DNA from: Candidatus Tityobacter terrigena
Lineage (GTDB): Bacteria; Vulcanimicrobiota; Vulcanimicrobiia; Vulcanimicrobiales; Vulcanimicrobiaceae
Length of the DNA: 41,362 nt
NCBI GenBank assembly: GCA_003156715.1
Contig: PMHO01000004.1
Location: 1-41,362 of the forward strand
Direction of reading: 5' to 3'
Below, piece by piece: positions 15,801 through 23,733 of the stretch (position 1 is the first letter of the stretch; the number at the start of each line of letters is the position of its first letter). Position numbers and translations under genes: made by a program. Under the pieces are notes generated by a model that saw only the letters and a program-made list of their open reading frames with translations, was not told the origin of the DNA and made no database searches.

Positions 15801-17197
15801 TTCGAAATCTCGGCAGCTCGCGCGAACACGAGTGCCCGGTCGTCCGCGCCGATTTGCTTCCAGCCGTGTAATTCGAGCAGGGCGGCGAGCGGCTCACGCC
15901 GGCCTGCGACGACCGCGTCCACGCCGCTGCGCGCGAGCCGGTCCGTCCAGCCCGGCTTCGTGCGCGCGATCGTCGCCTGCGCATCGAGCACGGACGCCGG
16001 GTACTTTTCGATACGGCCGTCCATCAAAATGCTGAGTTGCGGCCCTCCCAGCGCCACAGCGTAACTGCACCATTCGAGCGTCGTACATAAGAGGCGGTGG
16101 GGGGTGCCGGAGCGCGCCACCCGTTCGATCAATTCCAGCGGGTACGTACCTGCCGCGCGCTGGGCCAACCCCTGCGGGCTTCCGGCAAATGCGACGACGC
16201 CGGCGAATGCGACCACCAGCGCGGTGAACGCCGCATCGCCCCGAGGTACGCGGCGCGTAGCTGGGAAGCGCTCGTTCCCAGCGAAGGCGCCGGCGAGGAT
16301 TGGGGCGGCTACGATCCCGGCAAACGGCAAAAAGGCGCCGTTGGCAAGGCCCAACATCGTGGCAAAGACGAGCAGCAGCGCGTCGCCGGCCGATCGGCGC
16401 GACGGTCCGAGGATCGCCGCCAGCAGCACCACGGCGGTAAAGCCGAGGCGATACGACTCCGGCGCGACGTCGACTGGATGGAGCGGGACGATCGCGGCCA
16501 GTCCGCGATCGATGCGCAGCGCCGCGAAGGCCTGCCACCAATATCCGATGCCGGCCGGGTTCAACAGCGTCGCCGCGGCGCAGCCGGCCGCGGTTTTCCA
16601 CGCCGGCAGCGCGCTGCGCGGCTCGGCGCCGGCGTCGAGCGAGCGACCCGCGGCGACGAGCGCCGCAATCGCCGGAGCCAGCAATCCATCGGCGGAAAAA
16701 TTGCACCAGAGCGCGCTCAGGCCGATCGCAAGAAATGGGCCGCCGGGCCGCTCGAGCGCGAGCAGCAGGGCCGCTGCAAACAACCATGTCGAAGTTCCCG
16801 AGCCGGGGTGCATTCGGCCGGCGAAGAGCGCAGCAGCGAGCGACGCGGCGGCGAGGGAAATCCACGGGCCCGCGCGAGCGCGTGCCCGAACTTCAACGAG
16901 CGCAAGGGTAGCGATCAGCGCGACCGCCCCTCCGAAAACGAGTGCCCCATATCCGGCCACATCGTACGCCCGCGCGGAGGCGAGCGCCGCGAGCCAACCT
17001 ATCCCCGCCTTGGCGCCGTCCTGCCCGAGCCAAACCGCGAGCTGTAGCGCGGCAACGTTCGGCATCGCAGACGCAAAAATTGCGAGCACGGAGGCGGCAA
17101 GGCACAAACGCAGCGACCACAGGGCGACCGAGCCCGCGTCGACGGCCCCCGTTACGGCCGGCCCCGTTATGGATGGTGCGGCGTGGGGCCGGATCAC
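15797..17197 (-). CDS. GT-C-like polytopic membrane protein, copy 1 of a tandem pair
   Basis: The 466-residue protein has about ten Ala/Leu-rich membrane helices and a C-terminal domain that aligns by eye with the next gene: HRLLCTTLEWCSYAVALG, LSILMDGRIEKYPASV, then GWTDRLARSGVDAVVAGRREPL, against GWRERLRARSVDAVIVARDAPL in copy 2. It lacks the acidic first loop seen in copy 2 (the same place reads VWLGQDGAKAGIG), so if copy 2 is catalytic this one may be a partner subunit or a diverged enzyme. It starts at a GTG 21 bp after the DUF192 gene and its end overlaps copy 2 by 4 bp (ATGA). Function is inferred only at the fold level. Confidence 0.72.
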   Translation of the reverse strand: MIRPHAAPSITGPAVTGAVDAGSVALWSLRLCLAASVLAIFASAMPNVAALQLAVWLGQDGAKAGIGWLAALASARAYDVAGYGALVFGGAVALIATLALVEVRARARAGPWISLAAASLAAALFAGRMHPGSGTSTWLFAAALLLALERPGGPFLAIGLSALWCNFSADGLLAPAIAALVAAGRSLDAGAEPRSALPAWKTAAGCAAATLLNPAGIGYWWQAFAALRIDRGLAAIVPLHPVDVAPESYRLGFTAVVLLAAILGPSRRSAGDALLLVFATMLGLANGAFLPFAGIVAAPILAGAFAGNERFPATRRVPRGDAAFTALVVAFAGVVAFAGSPQGLAQRAAGTYPLELIERVARSGTPHRLLCTTLEWCSYAVALGGPQLSILMDGRIEKYPASVLDAQATIARTKPGWTDRLARSGVDAVVAGRREPLAALLELHGWKQIGADDRALVFARAAEISK

Positions 17198-17218
17198 GCG
17201 CTCACTCGCGACGCCATT

Positions 17219-17569
17219 TTATTCGAGCGCGAGTTGGTCGCCGATCGAGACGCTGCGCGCGGTCTGTGGCTCGACGCCGAGTTCGACCACGATTTCCGAC
17301 GAACGGCAGGCGACGGCGAGACGATTCGGTTTGACGGCTTCGACGATGCGCACGACGCGGCGCTCCGCATCGAGAAAGTACAGGTCGATCGTGGCGCGCA
17401 TGCCCATCGTGTGAACGGCGGCGCAACCGTCGATCCACAAGCCCTCGTCAGGCGAGACGGCGTCGCGGGGCAGCAACCCGAGGGCCCGGCTAATCGGGTT
17501 ACCGGCGCGAGCCACGCGCGAAGCGAGCACCTTGCCGTTGGTGACGTTCCGAAGGACGTGCAACTTCAT
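17219..17569 (-). CDS. DUF192 family protein
   Basis: The 116-residue protein matches the DUF192 pattern: ISRALGLLPRD near residue 30, LWIDGCAAVHTMGM (the family's 'C-iHT-gM' core), IDLYFLDAERRVVRI and a closing VELGVEPQTARSVSIGDQL. The function of DUF192 is not established; members are often small exported or cell-surface proteins and in several lineages sit near Tad pilus genes. Here it lies 7 bp downstream of the second prepilin peptidase. I choose the ATG at 17569 (MKLHVLRNV) over an upstream extension that overlaps the peptidase. No signal peptide is seen. Confidence 0.87.
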   Translation of the reverse strand: MKLHVLRNVTNGKVLASRVARAGNPISRALGLLPRDAVSPDEGLWIDGCAAVHTMGMRATIDLYFLDAERRVVRIVEAVKPNRLAVACRSSEIVVELGVEPQTARSVSIGDQLALE

Positions 17570-17576
17570 GCGGATC

Positions 17577-18188
17577 CTAAAATGACGGCAAGGCGAGGGC
17601 GAATCCGATTGCACTTGCGATATAGGGAGCGAACGCGATCGGCTCTTTTTGGCGGTGGCGCATCACGGCGACCGCCGCCGCAATCATGCAGGCTACCGCC
17701 AGGGCGAGAAGCGCCGTCTCGAAGCCGACCACCGCCGAACCGAGGGCGATCAGCTTGACGTCCCCCCAGCCCATGCCGCGGCCTTTCGAAGCGATTGCGG
17801 CAAGCGCAAACGGGGCCGCCGCAAGCATCGAGAGCGGTACGTACCATTCGCCCAAGATCGCCGCAGCGACGACGATGATGCCGATCGGCAAAAGCGTGAA
17901 GTAGTCCGGTACGATTCCGCAACGAACGTCGCAATAGAAGCACGCGACGAGCGCGACGCAGACCAGAGCGATCATCCCGAGATGCGGCATCGAGACGCCG
18001 CGTGCTGCGCTCGCAATGCCCAGGAGTGCGCCCGCTCCGATCAACCACGCCACCGGCGGTTTTCCGGGCGGCGGGCCATCGTCGAACGGCTGGATGCCAC
18101 TGCACGCGGCGGCGCCCAGTTGCACTGCCAAGTATGCGGCGCACGCAAACACGAGCCCACCGAGCCCGACGATCCACAGCGGGGTCAT
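17577..18188 (-). CDS. A24 prepilin peptidase, second copy in the Tad locus
   Basis: The 203-residue membrane protein is an aspartic prepilin peptidase of the A24 family, which cleaves the leader of type IV pilin-like precursors at the inner membrane. The two catalytic aspartates are visible: Asp87 in CDVRCGIVPDYFTLL and the GxGD motif as GMGWGDVKL near residue 146. It has a longer N-terminal hydrophobic part than the first copy at 22825-23349 (two extra helices) and no zinc-cysteine methylase domain. It overlaps tadC by 4 bp, so it is cotranslated with the Tad membrane platform. Two peptidases in one pilus operon suggest separate substrates, such as pilin versus pseudopilins. Confidence 0.88.
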   Translation of the reverse strand: MTPLWIVGLGGLVFACAAYLAVQLGAAACSGIQPFDDGPPPGKPPVAWLIGAGALLGIASAARGVSMPHLGMIALVCVALVACFYCDVRCGIVPDYFTLLPIGIIVVAAAILGEWYVPLSMLAAAPFALAAIASKGRGMGWGDVKLIALGSAVVGFETALLALAVACMIAAAVAVMRHRQKEPIAFAPYIASAIGFALALPSF

Positions 18189-19051
18189 TTTGCGAAATAG
18201 TCGGCTGCGACGCCGCCGAAAATCATTACGAAAAGCGCCGGCAGCATGAAGAGCGCCATTGGAATGACCATCTTTGTGGGCATCAGGTTCGCAATCTCTT
18301 CGGCCCGCATCATGCGCCGGTTGCGCGTTTCCTCTCCGAGCTCTTCGAGAACGTTTGCGAGGTTGGAACCAAGGCGCTCGGCCTGCACGATCACGGTCAC
18401 GGTCGTCGAGAGCTGTTCCTGTCGAACGCGCGCTGCCATCGATTTGAGGGCATCGCTGCGCGAGCGGCCCAGGCGAACTTCGGATAGGACGGCCTTGAGC
18501 TCCTCGCCAAGCGGTCCGACCGCCATCTCCTGCGCGTAGGCCAACGCTGCGTTGAAGGCGAGCCCGGCTTGCACCGTGCTCGCCAGCATGTCGAGCAAAT
18601 CGGGCAGGGCGCGCTGGATGGCGCGCTTACGCTTGACGATCGCCGAGCGTAACTGCGAGAGGGGCATGTAAGCGCAGGCGACGGTTAGCACGAGGATTCC
18701 GGAAACGAAGGTGAGGCTAAAGTTCCGAAAATAGGCCGCAAATGCGAGCCCCATCGTAAAACCGAAGATCGCTCCGGCCACAATCCGGGCGCCCATCTGC
18801 GCGGGAGTGACCTGGTACCAGCCCGCTTCGAATATCTGCTGCTTGAGCCGGCTGCTCTGCTCGGCATTGAACAGGCGCGCGAAGGCCGCCGCGCGTCCGC
18901 CCGCCGCCGGATCCCATTTGAGCCCTTCGAGTTCTTCGAGGCGTTTGGTCACATCGCTCTTGCCTGGAACCACGGAGATCGCCAGCAGCAACGCGGATAG
19001 CGCAAACCCGACGGCGATGACGATGATGATGAGCGGAATGCCGTAAAACAT
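18185..19051 (-). CDS. tadC: Tad pilus inner-membrane platform protein TadC
   Basis: The 288-residue protein carries a type II secretion F domain (RAIQRALPDLLDMLASTVQAGL through LGSNLANVLEELGEETRNRR) between two N-terminal helices around 5-25 and 90-130 and two C-terminal helices after 230. That layout is the one known for TadC. Together with TadB it forms the platform on which the ATPase drives Flp pilin assembly. It starts 2 bp after the tadB stop and its end overlaps the second prepilin peptidase. The pair order B then C on the same strand is the usual Tad order. Confidence 0.92.
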   Translation of the reverse strand: MFYGIPLIIIVIAVGFALSALLLAISVVPGKSDVTKRLEELEGLKWDPAAGGRAAAFARLFNAEQSSRLKQQIFEAGWYQVTPAQMGARIVAGAIFGFTMGLAFAAYFRNFSLTFVSGILVLTVACAYMPLSQLRSAIVKRKRAIQRALPDLLDMLASTVQAGLAFNAALAYAQEMAVGPLGEELKAVLSEVRLGRSRSDALKSMAARVRQEQLSTTVTVIVQAERLGSNLANVLEELGEETRNRRMMRAEEIANLMPTKMVIPMALFMLPALFVMIFGGVAADYFAK

Positions 19052-19053
19052 GG

Positions 19054-19914
19054 CTATACGTCGAACTGCAGGATGCGATTGAGTGAGAAGAGCGCCATCG
19101 TTTCGAGGGCGGCAAAGATCATGAGCGCGATGATTCCGGGCTTCGTGTGAAGCAGCGCGTGCCCCATCTCGGGCTCCGCGAAAACGATGAACGCACCGAC
19201 GAGCAGCGGAAGCGCGCCGATGATTCCCGCGCCGAAGCGGCCCTGCGCGGTCAGCGAGGACATCTTACGAAACACGCGCCGGCGATCGCGAATCGTGGCG
19301 GCCAGCCGCTCGAGGACCTTTGCGAGGTCGCCTCCGCTAGCGGACTGAACCCGCACGCAGCGCGCGAACATCTGAACCTCTTGGCTGGGCATGCTCTTGG
19401 CGAGCTGGTCCAGCGCATCGAGCATCCCGATGCCGATGTTCGTCTTGCCGACGACGCGCAGGAACTCGCGGCGCGCCGGATCCGGCGCTTCCTCGGTTAC
19501 GAGAATGACGGCCTGCCGAAGCCCGAGCCCCACGCGCAGCGCGCCGGAAAGCATCCGCAGCACCATTTCCAACTGTTGAACGAACCGGTCGATGCGGCGG
19601 TCGCCGCGAACCTTGAGATAGACCTGACCGCCCAGAATCGCGATCGCGAGTGAGAGCGGGAGCATCAGGATCGAGATCAGCAGCTCGGTGTGCACTGCCA
19701 AGGCGAGCGCGATCCACGCGACCACTCCCACGCCAAACACCATCAGCGCGAACTCTTCCGGCTTGACGGCCATGTCGGCACGGTCGATACGGGCTTGGAA
19801 GCCTTCGCCAACTTTGTGCATCCAGCCGCCGACGTCGCCGGCGACGCCGATGAACAGCAGTGCGAGGACGCCGAAGACGCCGGCTCCAATGGCAAAAGGG
19901 AAAGAAACTACCAT
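19054..19914 (-). CDS. tadB: Tad pilus inner-membrane platform protein TadB
   Basis: The 286-residue protein has an N-terminal membrane helix (5-25), a helix pair near 60-100, and a type II secretion F domain with the phrases DRFVQQLEMVLRMLSGALRVGL and SGGDLAKVLERLAATIRDRR, then two C-terminal helices ending in FSLNRILQFDV. This matches TadB of the Flp pilus machinery. The ATG lies inside the last codons of the ATPase gene (7-bp overlap), which implies coupled translation with its motor. Identification is firm from domain and context. Confidence 0.92.
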   Translation of the reverse strand: MVVSFPFAIGAGVFGVLALLFIGVAGDVGGWMHKVGEGFQARIDRADMAVKPEEFALMVFGVGVVAWIALALAVHTELLISILMLPLSLAIAILGGQVYLKVRGDRRIDRFVQQLEMVLRMLSGALRVGLGLRQAVILVTEEAPDPARREFLRVVGKTNIGIGMLDALDQLAKSMPSQEVQMFARCVRVQSASGGDLAKVLERLAATIRDRRRVFRKMSSLTAQGRFGAGIIGALPLLVGAFIVFAEPEMGHALLHTKPGIIALMIFAALETMALFSLNRILQFDV

Positions 19915-21962
19915 AGCGTGCTGGCCGATCGAAGACTAGCCAACTCCCGAACGTCGAAATGCACGCCCGCTTCCTCGAAACGGTCGGAGTGATGCGGTTG
20001 CACGCCGGTGAACTGGAATTCGCCTAGGACGCGACCCTCGATGTCGACCCCCTGCGACTGGTAACGAACGAGCTCTTGCATCGTCACGATATCGCCTTCC
20101 ATTCCGACGATCTCCGAGATGCCGGTCACCTTGCGCGATCCGTCCTTGAGCCGAGCGATTTGAATGACCGCATCGACTGCACTTGCGATCTGTTCGCGAA
20201 TCGCCCGAACCGGCAGGTCGAATCCCGCCATCAGCACCAGCGTCTCGAGGCGCGCAAGCGCGTCTCGCGAGCTGTTGGCGTGCAGCGTCGTCAGCGATCC
20301 GTCGTGACCCGTGTTCATCGCCTGAAGCATGTCGAGCGCCTCGCCGCCGCGGCACTCGCCGACGACAATCCGGTCCGGGCGCATGCGCAGCGAGTTGCGC
20401 ACCAGGTCGCGAATCGTGATTTCTCCGCGTCCTTCCAGGTTGGGTGGCCGCGACTCGAGGCGCACGATGTGTTCCTGAACGAGCAGCAACTCGGCCGCAT
20501 CTTCGATCGTCACGATTCGCTCGTTGTTGGGAATGAAGTTCGAAAGGATGTTCAGAAACGTCGTCTTGCCCGAACCCGTGCCGCCGCTGACGATGATGTT
20601 GAGCTTGCTCTCGACCATGGCGCGCAGCAGGCCCACGCATTCCGGCGGAACCGAGCCGAAGCCAACCAGGTCGTTCATCGTCAGCCGCTGCGTCCCAAAG
20701 CGGCGAATCGTCAGCGTCGAGCCATTCAGGGAGAGCGGCTCGATGATGGCGTTGACGCGCGAACCGTCGCTCAAGCGGGCGTCGACCATCGGCATAGCCT
20801 CGTCGATGCGGCGGCCCAGCGGTGCGATGATACGCTCGATGATCGTGCGCAGATGGCGCTCGTTGTTGAATCGCTTGTCGGAAAGAACCAGCTTGCCGCC
20901 GCGCTCGACGTAAATGCTGGAGGCCCCGTTAGCCATGATCTCGGTGACCAGCGGGTCGCGCATCAGGTCCTCGATCGGACCTAGGCCTAGCACCTCGTCG
21001 ATGATTTCCTGCTGAAGCTGCGCGCGCTCCTCGGCCGTGTCGATGTCGGTACGTTCCGACAAGAGCTGCGCCGCGACGTCCGCAATCTGCGTGCGCAATT
21101 CCGCAATTTTTTGACCGTCGGTATGGGCGCGGCTGGCCGCCACGACGTCGATGCGCTTGGTCACCTGCTCGTGGATCTCGGTTTTGAGACGGTCGCGCCG
21201 TTCGTCGGGCGGTTTGCGCGTCGTTTCCTTTGGAGCTTGCCCGTTGGTACCGATGACGAGGGTGGTTCCGCTGGACAGCGAGGCCGAAGGCCGCAGCGCC
21301 GTTACCGGCGCTTCTGCCGATACCGAGCTCAGGCGTTTGGCCAGCAATTCGACGGCGCGCGGGTAGTTGCGATCGCCTTTCACCGGAATCTCGCCGACGA
21401 CGGTGCCGCCGAGCGCCTTCTCCAGCTCCCGGGCCGTAATCTCGGCTCGCCCGCTGCGCAGGTTCGTGACGATCCAGATGCGCCCCAGAGGAATGCCGAA
21501 CTTGGCCAGATCGCCGATCAAGGATCGGGCCGCGGCGGTGCCGAGCAAGTTCGGCTCGAGTACGACTACGTAGCGCGAAGCGCGCGTCATGAACGGCCGA
21601 GCCGCGGCTGCAAACGGCATCGGCGCGTCAACCACGACTACGTCGTGCTGGTTTACGAGCTTGGCGATCAGCGCGTCGATCTCGTCGGCGCGCAGCATGA
21701 ACGAATTATCGAGGCTATCGGTTAGTTGGACCGCGGTAATGCCGCCCGACTGAATGACGGAGTAGATCCCAAGAGAGCGATTTGCGTCGAATTCGCGGAC
21801 GCTGTCCAGCATCACCGCAAGGTTGCGGCGTCCAGAAAGATCGGCGTCGACGGCAGCGACCTGGCCGCCTGCGCGCCGGATGGCGCGACACGTTTCGAGC
21901 GTCAGGGTGGTCGCGCCCGATCCGCCCTTGGCGTTGATCAGGACGACGATAGGTGCGCTCAT
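19908..21962 (-). CDS. TadZ-TadA fusion: MinD/ParA-like ATPase joined to the Tad secretion ATPase
   Basis: This 684-residue protein combines two Tad proteins that are usually separate. Residues 1 to about 225 are a CpaE/TadZ-type ATPase of the MinD/ParA group, with [14 protein letters not shown] at the nucleotide site (Ala in place of the second lysine, as in many TadZ proteins), [10 protein letters not shown] and [11 protein letters not shown] polar linker rich in Thr, Lys and Glu (about 226-285) follows. The rest is a CpaF/TadA assembly ATPase: [22 protein letters not shown], the Walker [13 protein letters not shown] near 458, the Asp box IEDAAELL, Walker [14 protein letters not shown] and the His box [12 protein letters not shown]. 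No stop or frameshift separates the halves. The ATG lies 4 bp inside the cpaB end. Joining polar localisation and motor functions in one chain is notable. Confidence 0.93.
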   Translation of the reverse strand: MSAPIVVLINAKGGSGATTLTLETCRAIRRAGGQVAAVDADLSGRRNLAVMLDSVREFDANRSLGIYSVIQSGGITAVQLTDSLDNSFMLRADEIDALIAKLVNQHDVVVVDAPMPFAAAARPFMTRASRYVVVLEPNLLGTAAARSLIGDLAKFGIPLGRIWIVTNLRSGRAEITARELEKALGGTVVGEIPVKGDRNYPRAVELLAKRLSSVSAEAPVTALRPSASLSSGTTLVIGTNGQAPKETTRKPPDERRDRLKTEIHEQVTKRIDVVAASRAHTDGQKIAELRTQIADVAAQLLSERTDIDTAEERAQLQQEIIDEVLGLGPIEDLMRDPLVTEIMANGASSIYVERGGKLVLSDKRFNNERHLRTIIERIIAPLGRRIDEAMPMVDARLSDGSRVNAIIEPLSLNGSTLTIRRFGTQRLTMNDLVGFGSVPPECVGLLRAMVESKLNIIVSGGTGSGKTTFLNILSNFIPNNERIVTIEDAAELLLVQEHIVRLESRPPNLEGRGEITIRDLVRNSLRMRPDRIVVGECRGGEALDMLQAMNTGHDGSLTTLHANSSRDALARLETLVLMAGFDLPVRAIREQIASAVDAVIQIARLKDGSRKVTGISEIVGMEGDIVTMQELVRYQSQGVDIEGRVLGEFQFTGVQPHHSDRFEEAGVHFDVRELASLRSASTLW

Positions 21963-22828
21963 CGCCCACCCGAGACGATGTGATCTCCGTCAATCACGGT
22001 CACGGCCGGCGGCGGGGCGGCGGCCATGATGGCGGGTACGTTGGCGTTGGCATTGACCATGGGATAGGGATACGGAGCCGGCGGCGGCGCGACGTTGGCG
22101 GGCGCCGGACCGGCTTCGGTGCCTTGGTCGGGTAACTCAAGCGTCTGCGGCGGCAGCGAACGTACCGGTTCCTGCGGCGAACGCAGGGCCAGGCGCAGGT
22201 TGGTGTTGAGGTCGGCCATGGTGAGTAAATTGGCTTGCTCCGGAGTCACGCCGAGCGTCACCGTTCCGGGATTTGCGTCGTCGGGCGAGGGCGTCGCTCC
22301 GGCGGTTTCGAGCGTCGTGTTGATCGCCAGCACGATCGCGCCGCGAATGATCGCGAACGTCTTCGGCGGGCTGCTCTTGCCGCGAGCGACCGAGGCCAGA
22401 ACGTCGACGCGGTCGCCAGGTTGCACGAGCCCCGAAACCGCTTTGATGCGGTCGACCGGGATCGTGATGCCGCGCATACCGGGCTTGAGGCGCACGGTCA
22501 GGCCCACTTCGGCGGGCCGTCCAACCTTGGTTTCCGTGATCGTCGAGCCGGCCGGAATCGTAATGAGCGCAATATCGCCCTGCGCCTGCTGCGGATCGGC
22601 GAGCGCGCCGGGCTCGACTTCGCTGGGAGAACGGGCGGTGCGCGTCAGCATGTCCGGCGTAATCCGCGAGCGCGCCTGAATATCGCGGCTGGCGATCAGA
22701 ACCGGTTTCGATTCGGCCTGAACCTGCTGGCTCTGCTGTTGAACCGACTGGAGATAGCGCAGTGTCAAGACGCCCGTTCCGATGGCTAGGACGACGGCAA
22801 CGAGCAGGGTGATGCGACGAGTATTCAA
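21959..22828 (-). CDS. cpaB: Flp pilus assembly protein CpaB/RcpC
   Basis: The protein of about 289 residues has a membrane helix near 6-25 (ITLLVAVVLAIGTGVLTL), a SAF domain (KPVLIASRDIQARSRITPDML) and the RcpC/CpaB domain (GMRGITIPVDRIKAVSGL, VQPGDRVDVLAS). It acts in the periplasm with the secretin. The TTG at 22828 overlaps the TGA of the upstream peptidase gene (TTGA) with GAGG about 8 bases before it, and gives a normal N-terminus; longer in-frame starts extend into the peptidase gene. The C-terminal 60 residues are Pro/Ala-rich with PPPAPYPYP. The end overlaps the fusion ATPase by 4 bp. Confidence 0.9.
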   Translation of the reverse strand: MNTRRITLLVAVVLAIGTGVLTLRYLQSVQQQSQQVQAESKPVLIASRDIQARSRITPDMLTRTARSPSEVEPGALADPQQAQGDIALITIPAGSTITETKVGRPAEVGLTVRLKPGMRGITIPVDRIKAVSGLVQPGDRVDVLASVARGKSSPPKTFAIIRGAIVLAINTTLETAGATPSPDDANPGTVTLGVTPEQANLLTMADLNTNLRLALRSPQEPVRSLPPQTLELPDQGTEAGPAPANVAPPPAPYPYPMVNANANVPAIMAAAPPPAVTVIDGDHIVSGGR

Positions 22829-23349
22829 AGGTGCAGCCTCAGGAACGGCGCGCTGGTGTGAGAAAGAGCGACTGCGACCGCTCCGAGCGCAATCGCGCAA
22901 GCGTAGGGCATCATGGTTGGACTAGTCGGTTTGATGGCCACCGTGCCTTGATAAGCGAACGGTCGCAAGATCAAGCCGACCGCGCGGAACACCGAGCCCA
23001 GGCGGCCCGTCGCGACGGCGAAAGCGCACCCCAGAACGCCTCCACCAATCGCGGTGTACAGCAGAAACGGAATCGCATCGGGAAAGCCGAGGGTCGCAGC
23101 CGACGCGGCCAGCAACTTGACATCGCCGCCGCCGAGCCAGCCGAACGAAAAAGCGACGTACCCGAGGCACAGTACGGCCGCCATTGCGGCCACCGCGACG
23201 CCGAGCGGCGCCCACCCGTGCAGCCCGTGTAATATGAGAGCCGCCGCGGCGAGTGCCAGAGTCAGCGCGTTCGGGATGCGCCGCGTCACGACATCGGTCG
23301 CGACCGCGATCGCGCAAGCCCCAAGGACGAGCCAAATCGCCAGCGTCAC
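22825..23349 (-). CDS. cpaA: A24 prepilin peptidase CpaA/TadV, first copy
   Basis: The 174-residue membrane protein is a short A24 aspartic peptidase of the CpaA/TadV type. Catalytic Asp19 lies in TDVVTRRIPNALTL and Asp76 in LGGGDVKLLAA, with about six membrane helices. It should cleave the Flp pilin precursor encoded upstream at 23506-23670. Separation from the pilin by the hairpin at 23448-23484 suggests lower expression than the pilin. Its stop overlaps the TTG start of cpaB. It differs from the second copy at 17577-18188, which has a longer N-terminus. Confidence 0.92.
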   Translation of the reverse strand: MTLAIWLVLGACAIAVATDVVTRRIPNALTLALAAAALILHGLHGWAPLGVAVAAMAAVLCLGYVAFSFGWLGGGDVKLLAASAATLGFPDAIPFLLYTAIGGGVLGCAFAVATGRLGSVFRAVGLILRPFAYQGTVAIKPTSPTMMPYACAIALGAVAVALSHTSAPFLRLHL

Positions 23350-23447
23350 GGCCGGCAGCCCGGATCGAGTGAACGAGCGTCTGCGATACAGTGGGTCGTG
23401 TGCAATGCCATCGGCCAGTCTCGAAGCGTGTCGCCGTAGAGTGAGAC

Positions 23448-23484
23448 GTCCTCGATGCCGGACGGCGAGACCGGCATCGAGGAC
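23448..23484 (-). terminator. strong 14-bp hairpin just after the Flp pilin gene (attenuator or partial terminator)
   Basis: Arms GTCCTCGATGCCGG (23448-23461) and CCGGCATCGAGGAC (23471-23484) are perfectly complementary around a 9-base loop. On the minus strand the hairpin begins 21 bases after the pilin TAA. It is not followed by a clear T-run (the next bases read GTCTCACTCTACGG), so it may be a leaky terminator, a 3' stabiliser of the pilin mRNA or an RNA processing stop. Such an element would let the pilin be made in large excess over the assembly genes. Confidence 0.6.
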
Positions 23485-23505
23485 TCGAGCTGGTTTCTTC
23501 TGGTC

Positions 23506-23670
23506 TTAGCTGAGGTTGCCGGCCGCGTTGGACAGGGAGTTGTTCGCCTTTTGGCCGAGCAGACGGAGCGCAGCGATGGCTACGATCGACACGAGAGCGA
23601 TGATCAGGGCATATTCGACCAGCCCCTGGCCTTCTTCGTTACGAAGCATCGATGTGAAATTCTTGAGCAC
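23506..23670 (-). CDS. flp: Flp/Fap-type pilin subunit, 54 residues
   Basis: This short gene encodes MLKNFTSMLRNEEGQG followed by LVEYALIIALVSIVAIAAL and a polar tail ending KANNSLSNAAGNLS. It has the Flp pilin pattern: cleavage after Gly14 leaves Gln at +1, Glu19 at +5 and Tyr20 at +6, then one hydrophobic helix, giving a 40-residue mature pilin. The GTG start has a strong ribosome site (AAGGAG, 5 bases upstream). It is the major structural subunit assembled by the downstream Tad machinery after processing by an A24 peptidase. It lies directly upstream of the hairpin at 23448-23484. Size, motif and location agree, so identification is firm. Confidence 0.95.
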   Translation of the reverse strand: MLKNFTSMLRNEEGQGLVEYALIIALVSIVAIAALRLLGQKANNSLSNAAGNLS

Positions 23671-23689
23671 GAGTTCTCCTTAAGATGCA

Positions 23690-23707
23690 GTGATGTGAGT
23701 GATGTGA
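23690..23707. repeat. two tandem 9-bp repeats upstream of the pilin start
   Basis: GTGATGTGA occurs twice head to tail. On the minus strand (TCACATCAC twice) this lies 20-37 bases before the pilin start, and a further TCACATC occurs within the first codons. It could be a protein-binding or mRNA leader element, or chance. No regulator is nearby to connect it with. Confidence 0.4.
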
Positions 23708-23733
23708 GAGGATTTGTCTTGGTCCGGCCGGGT

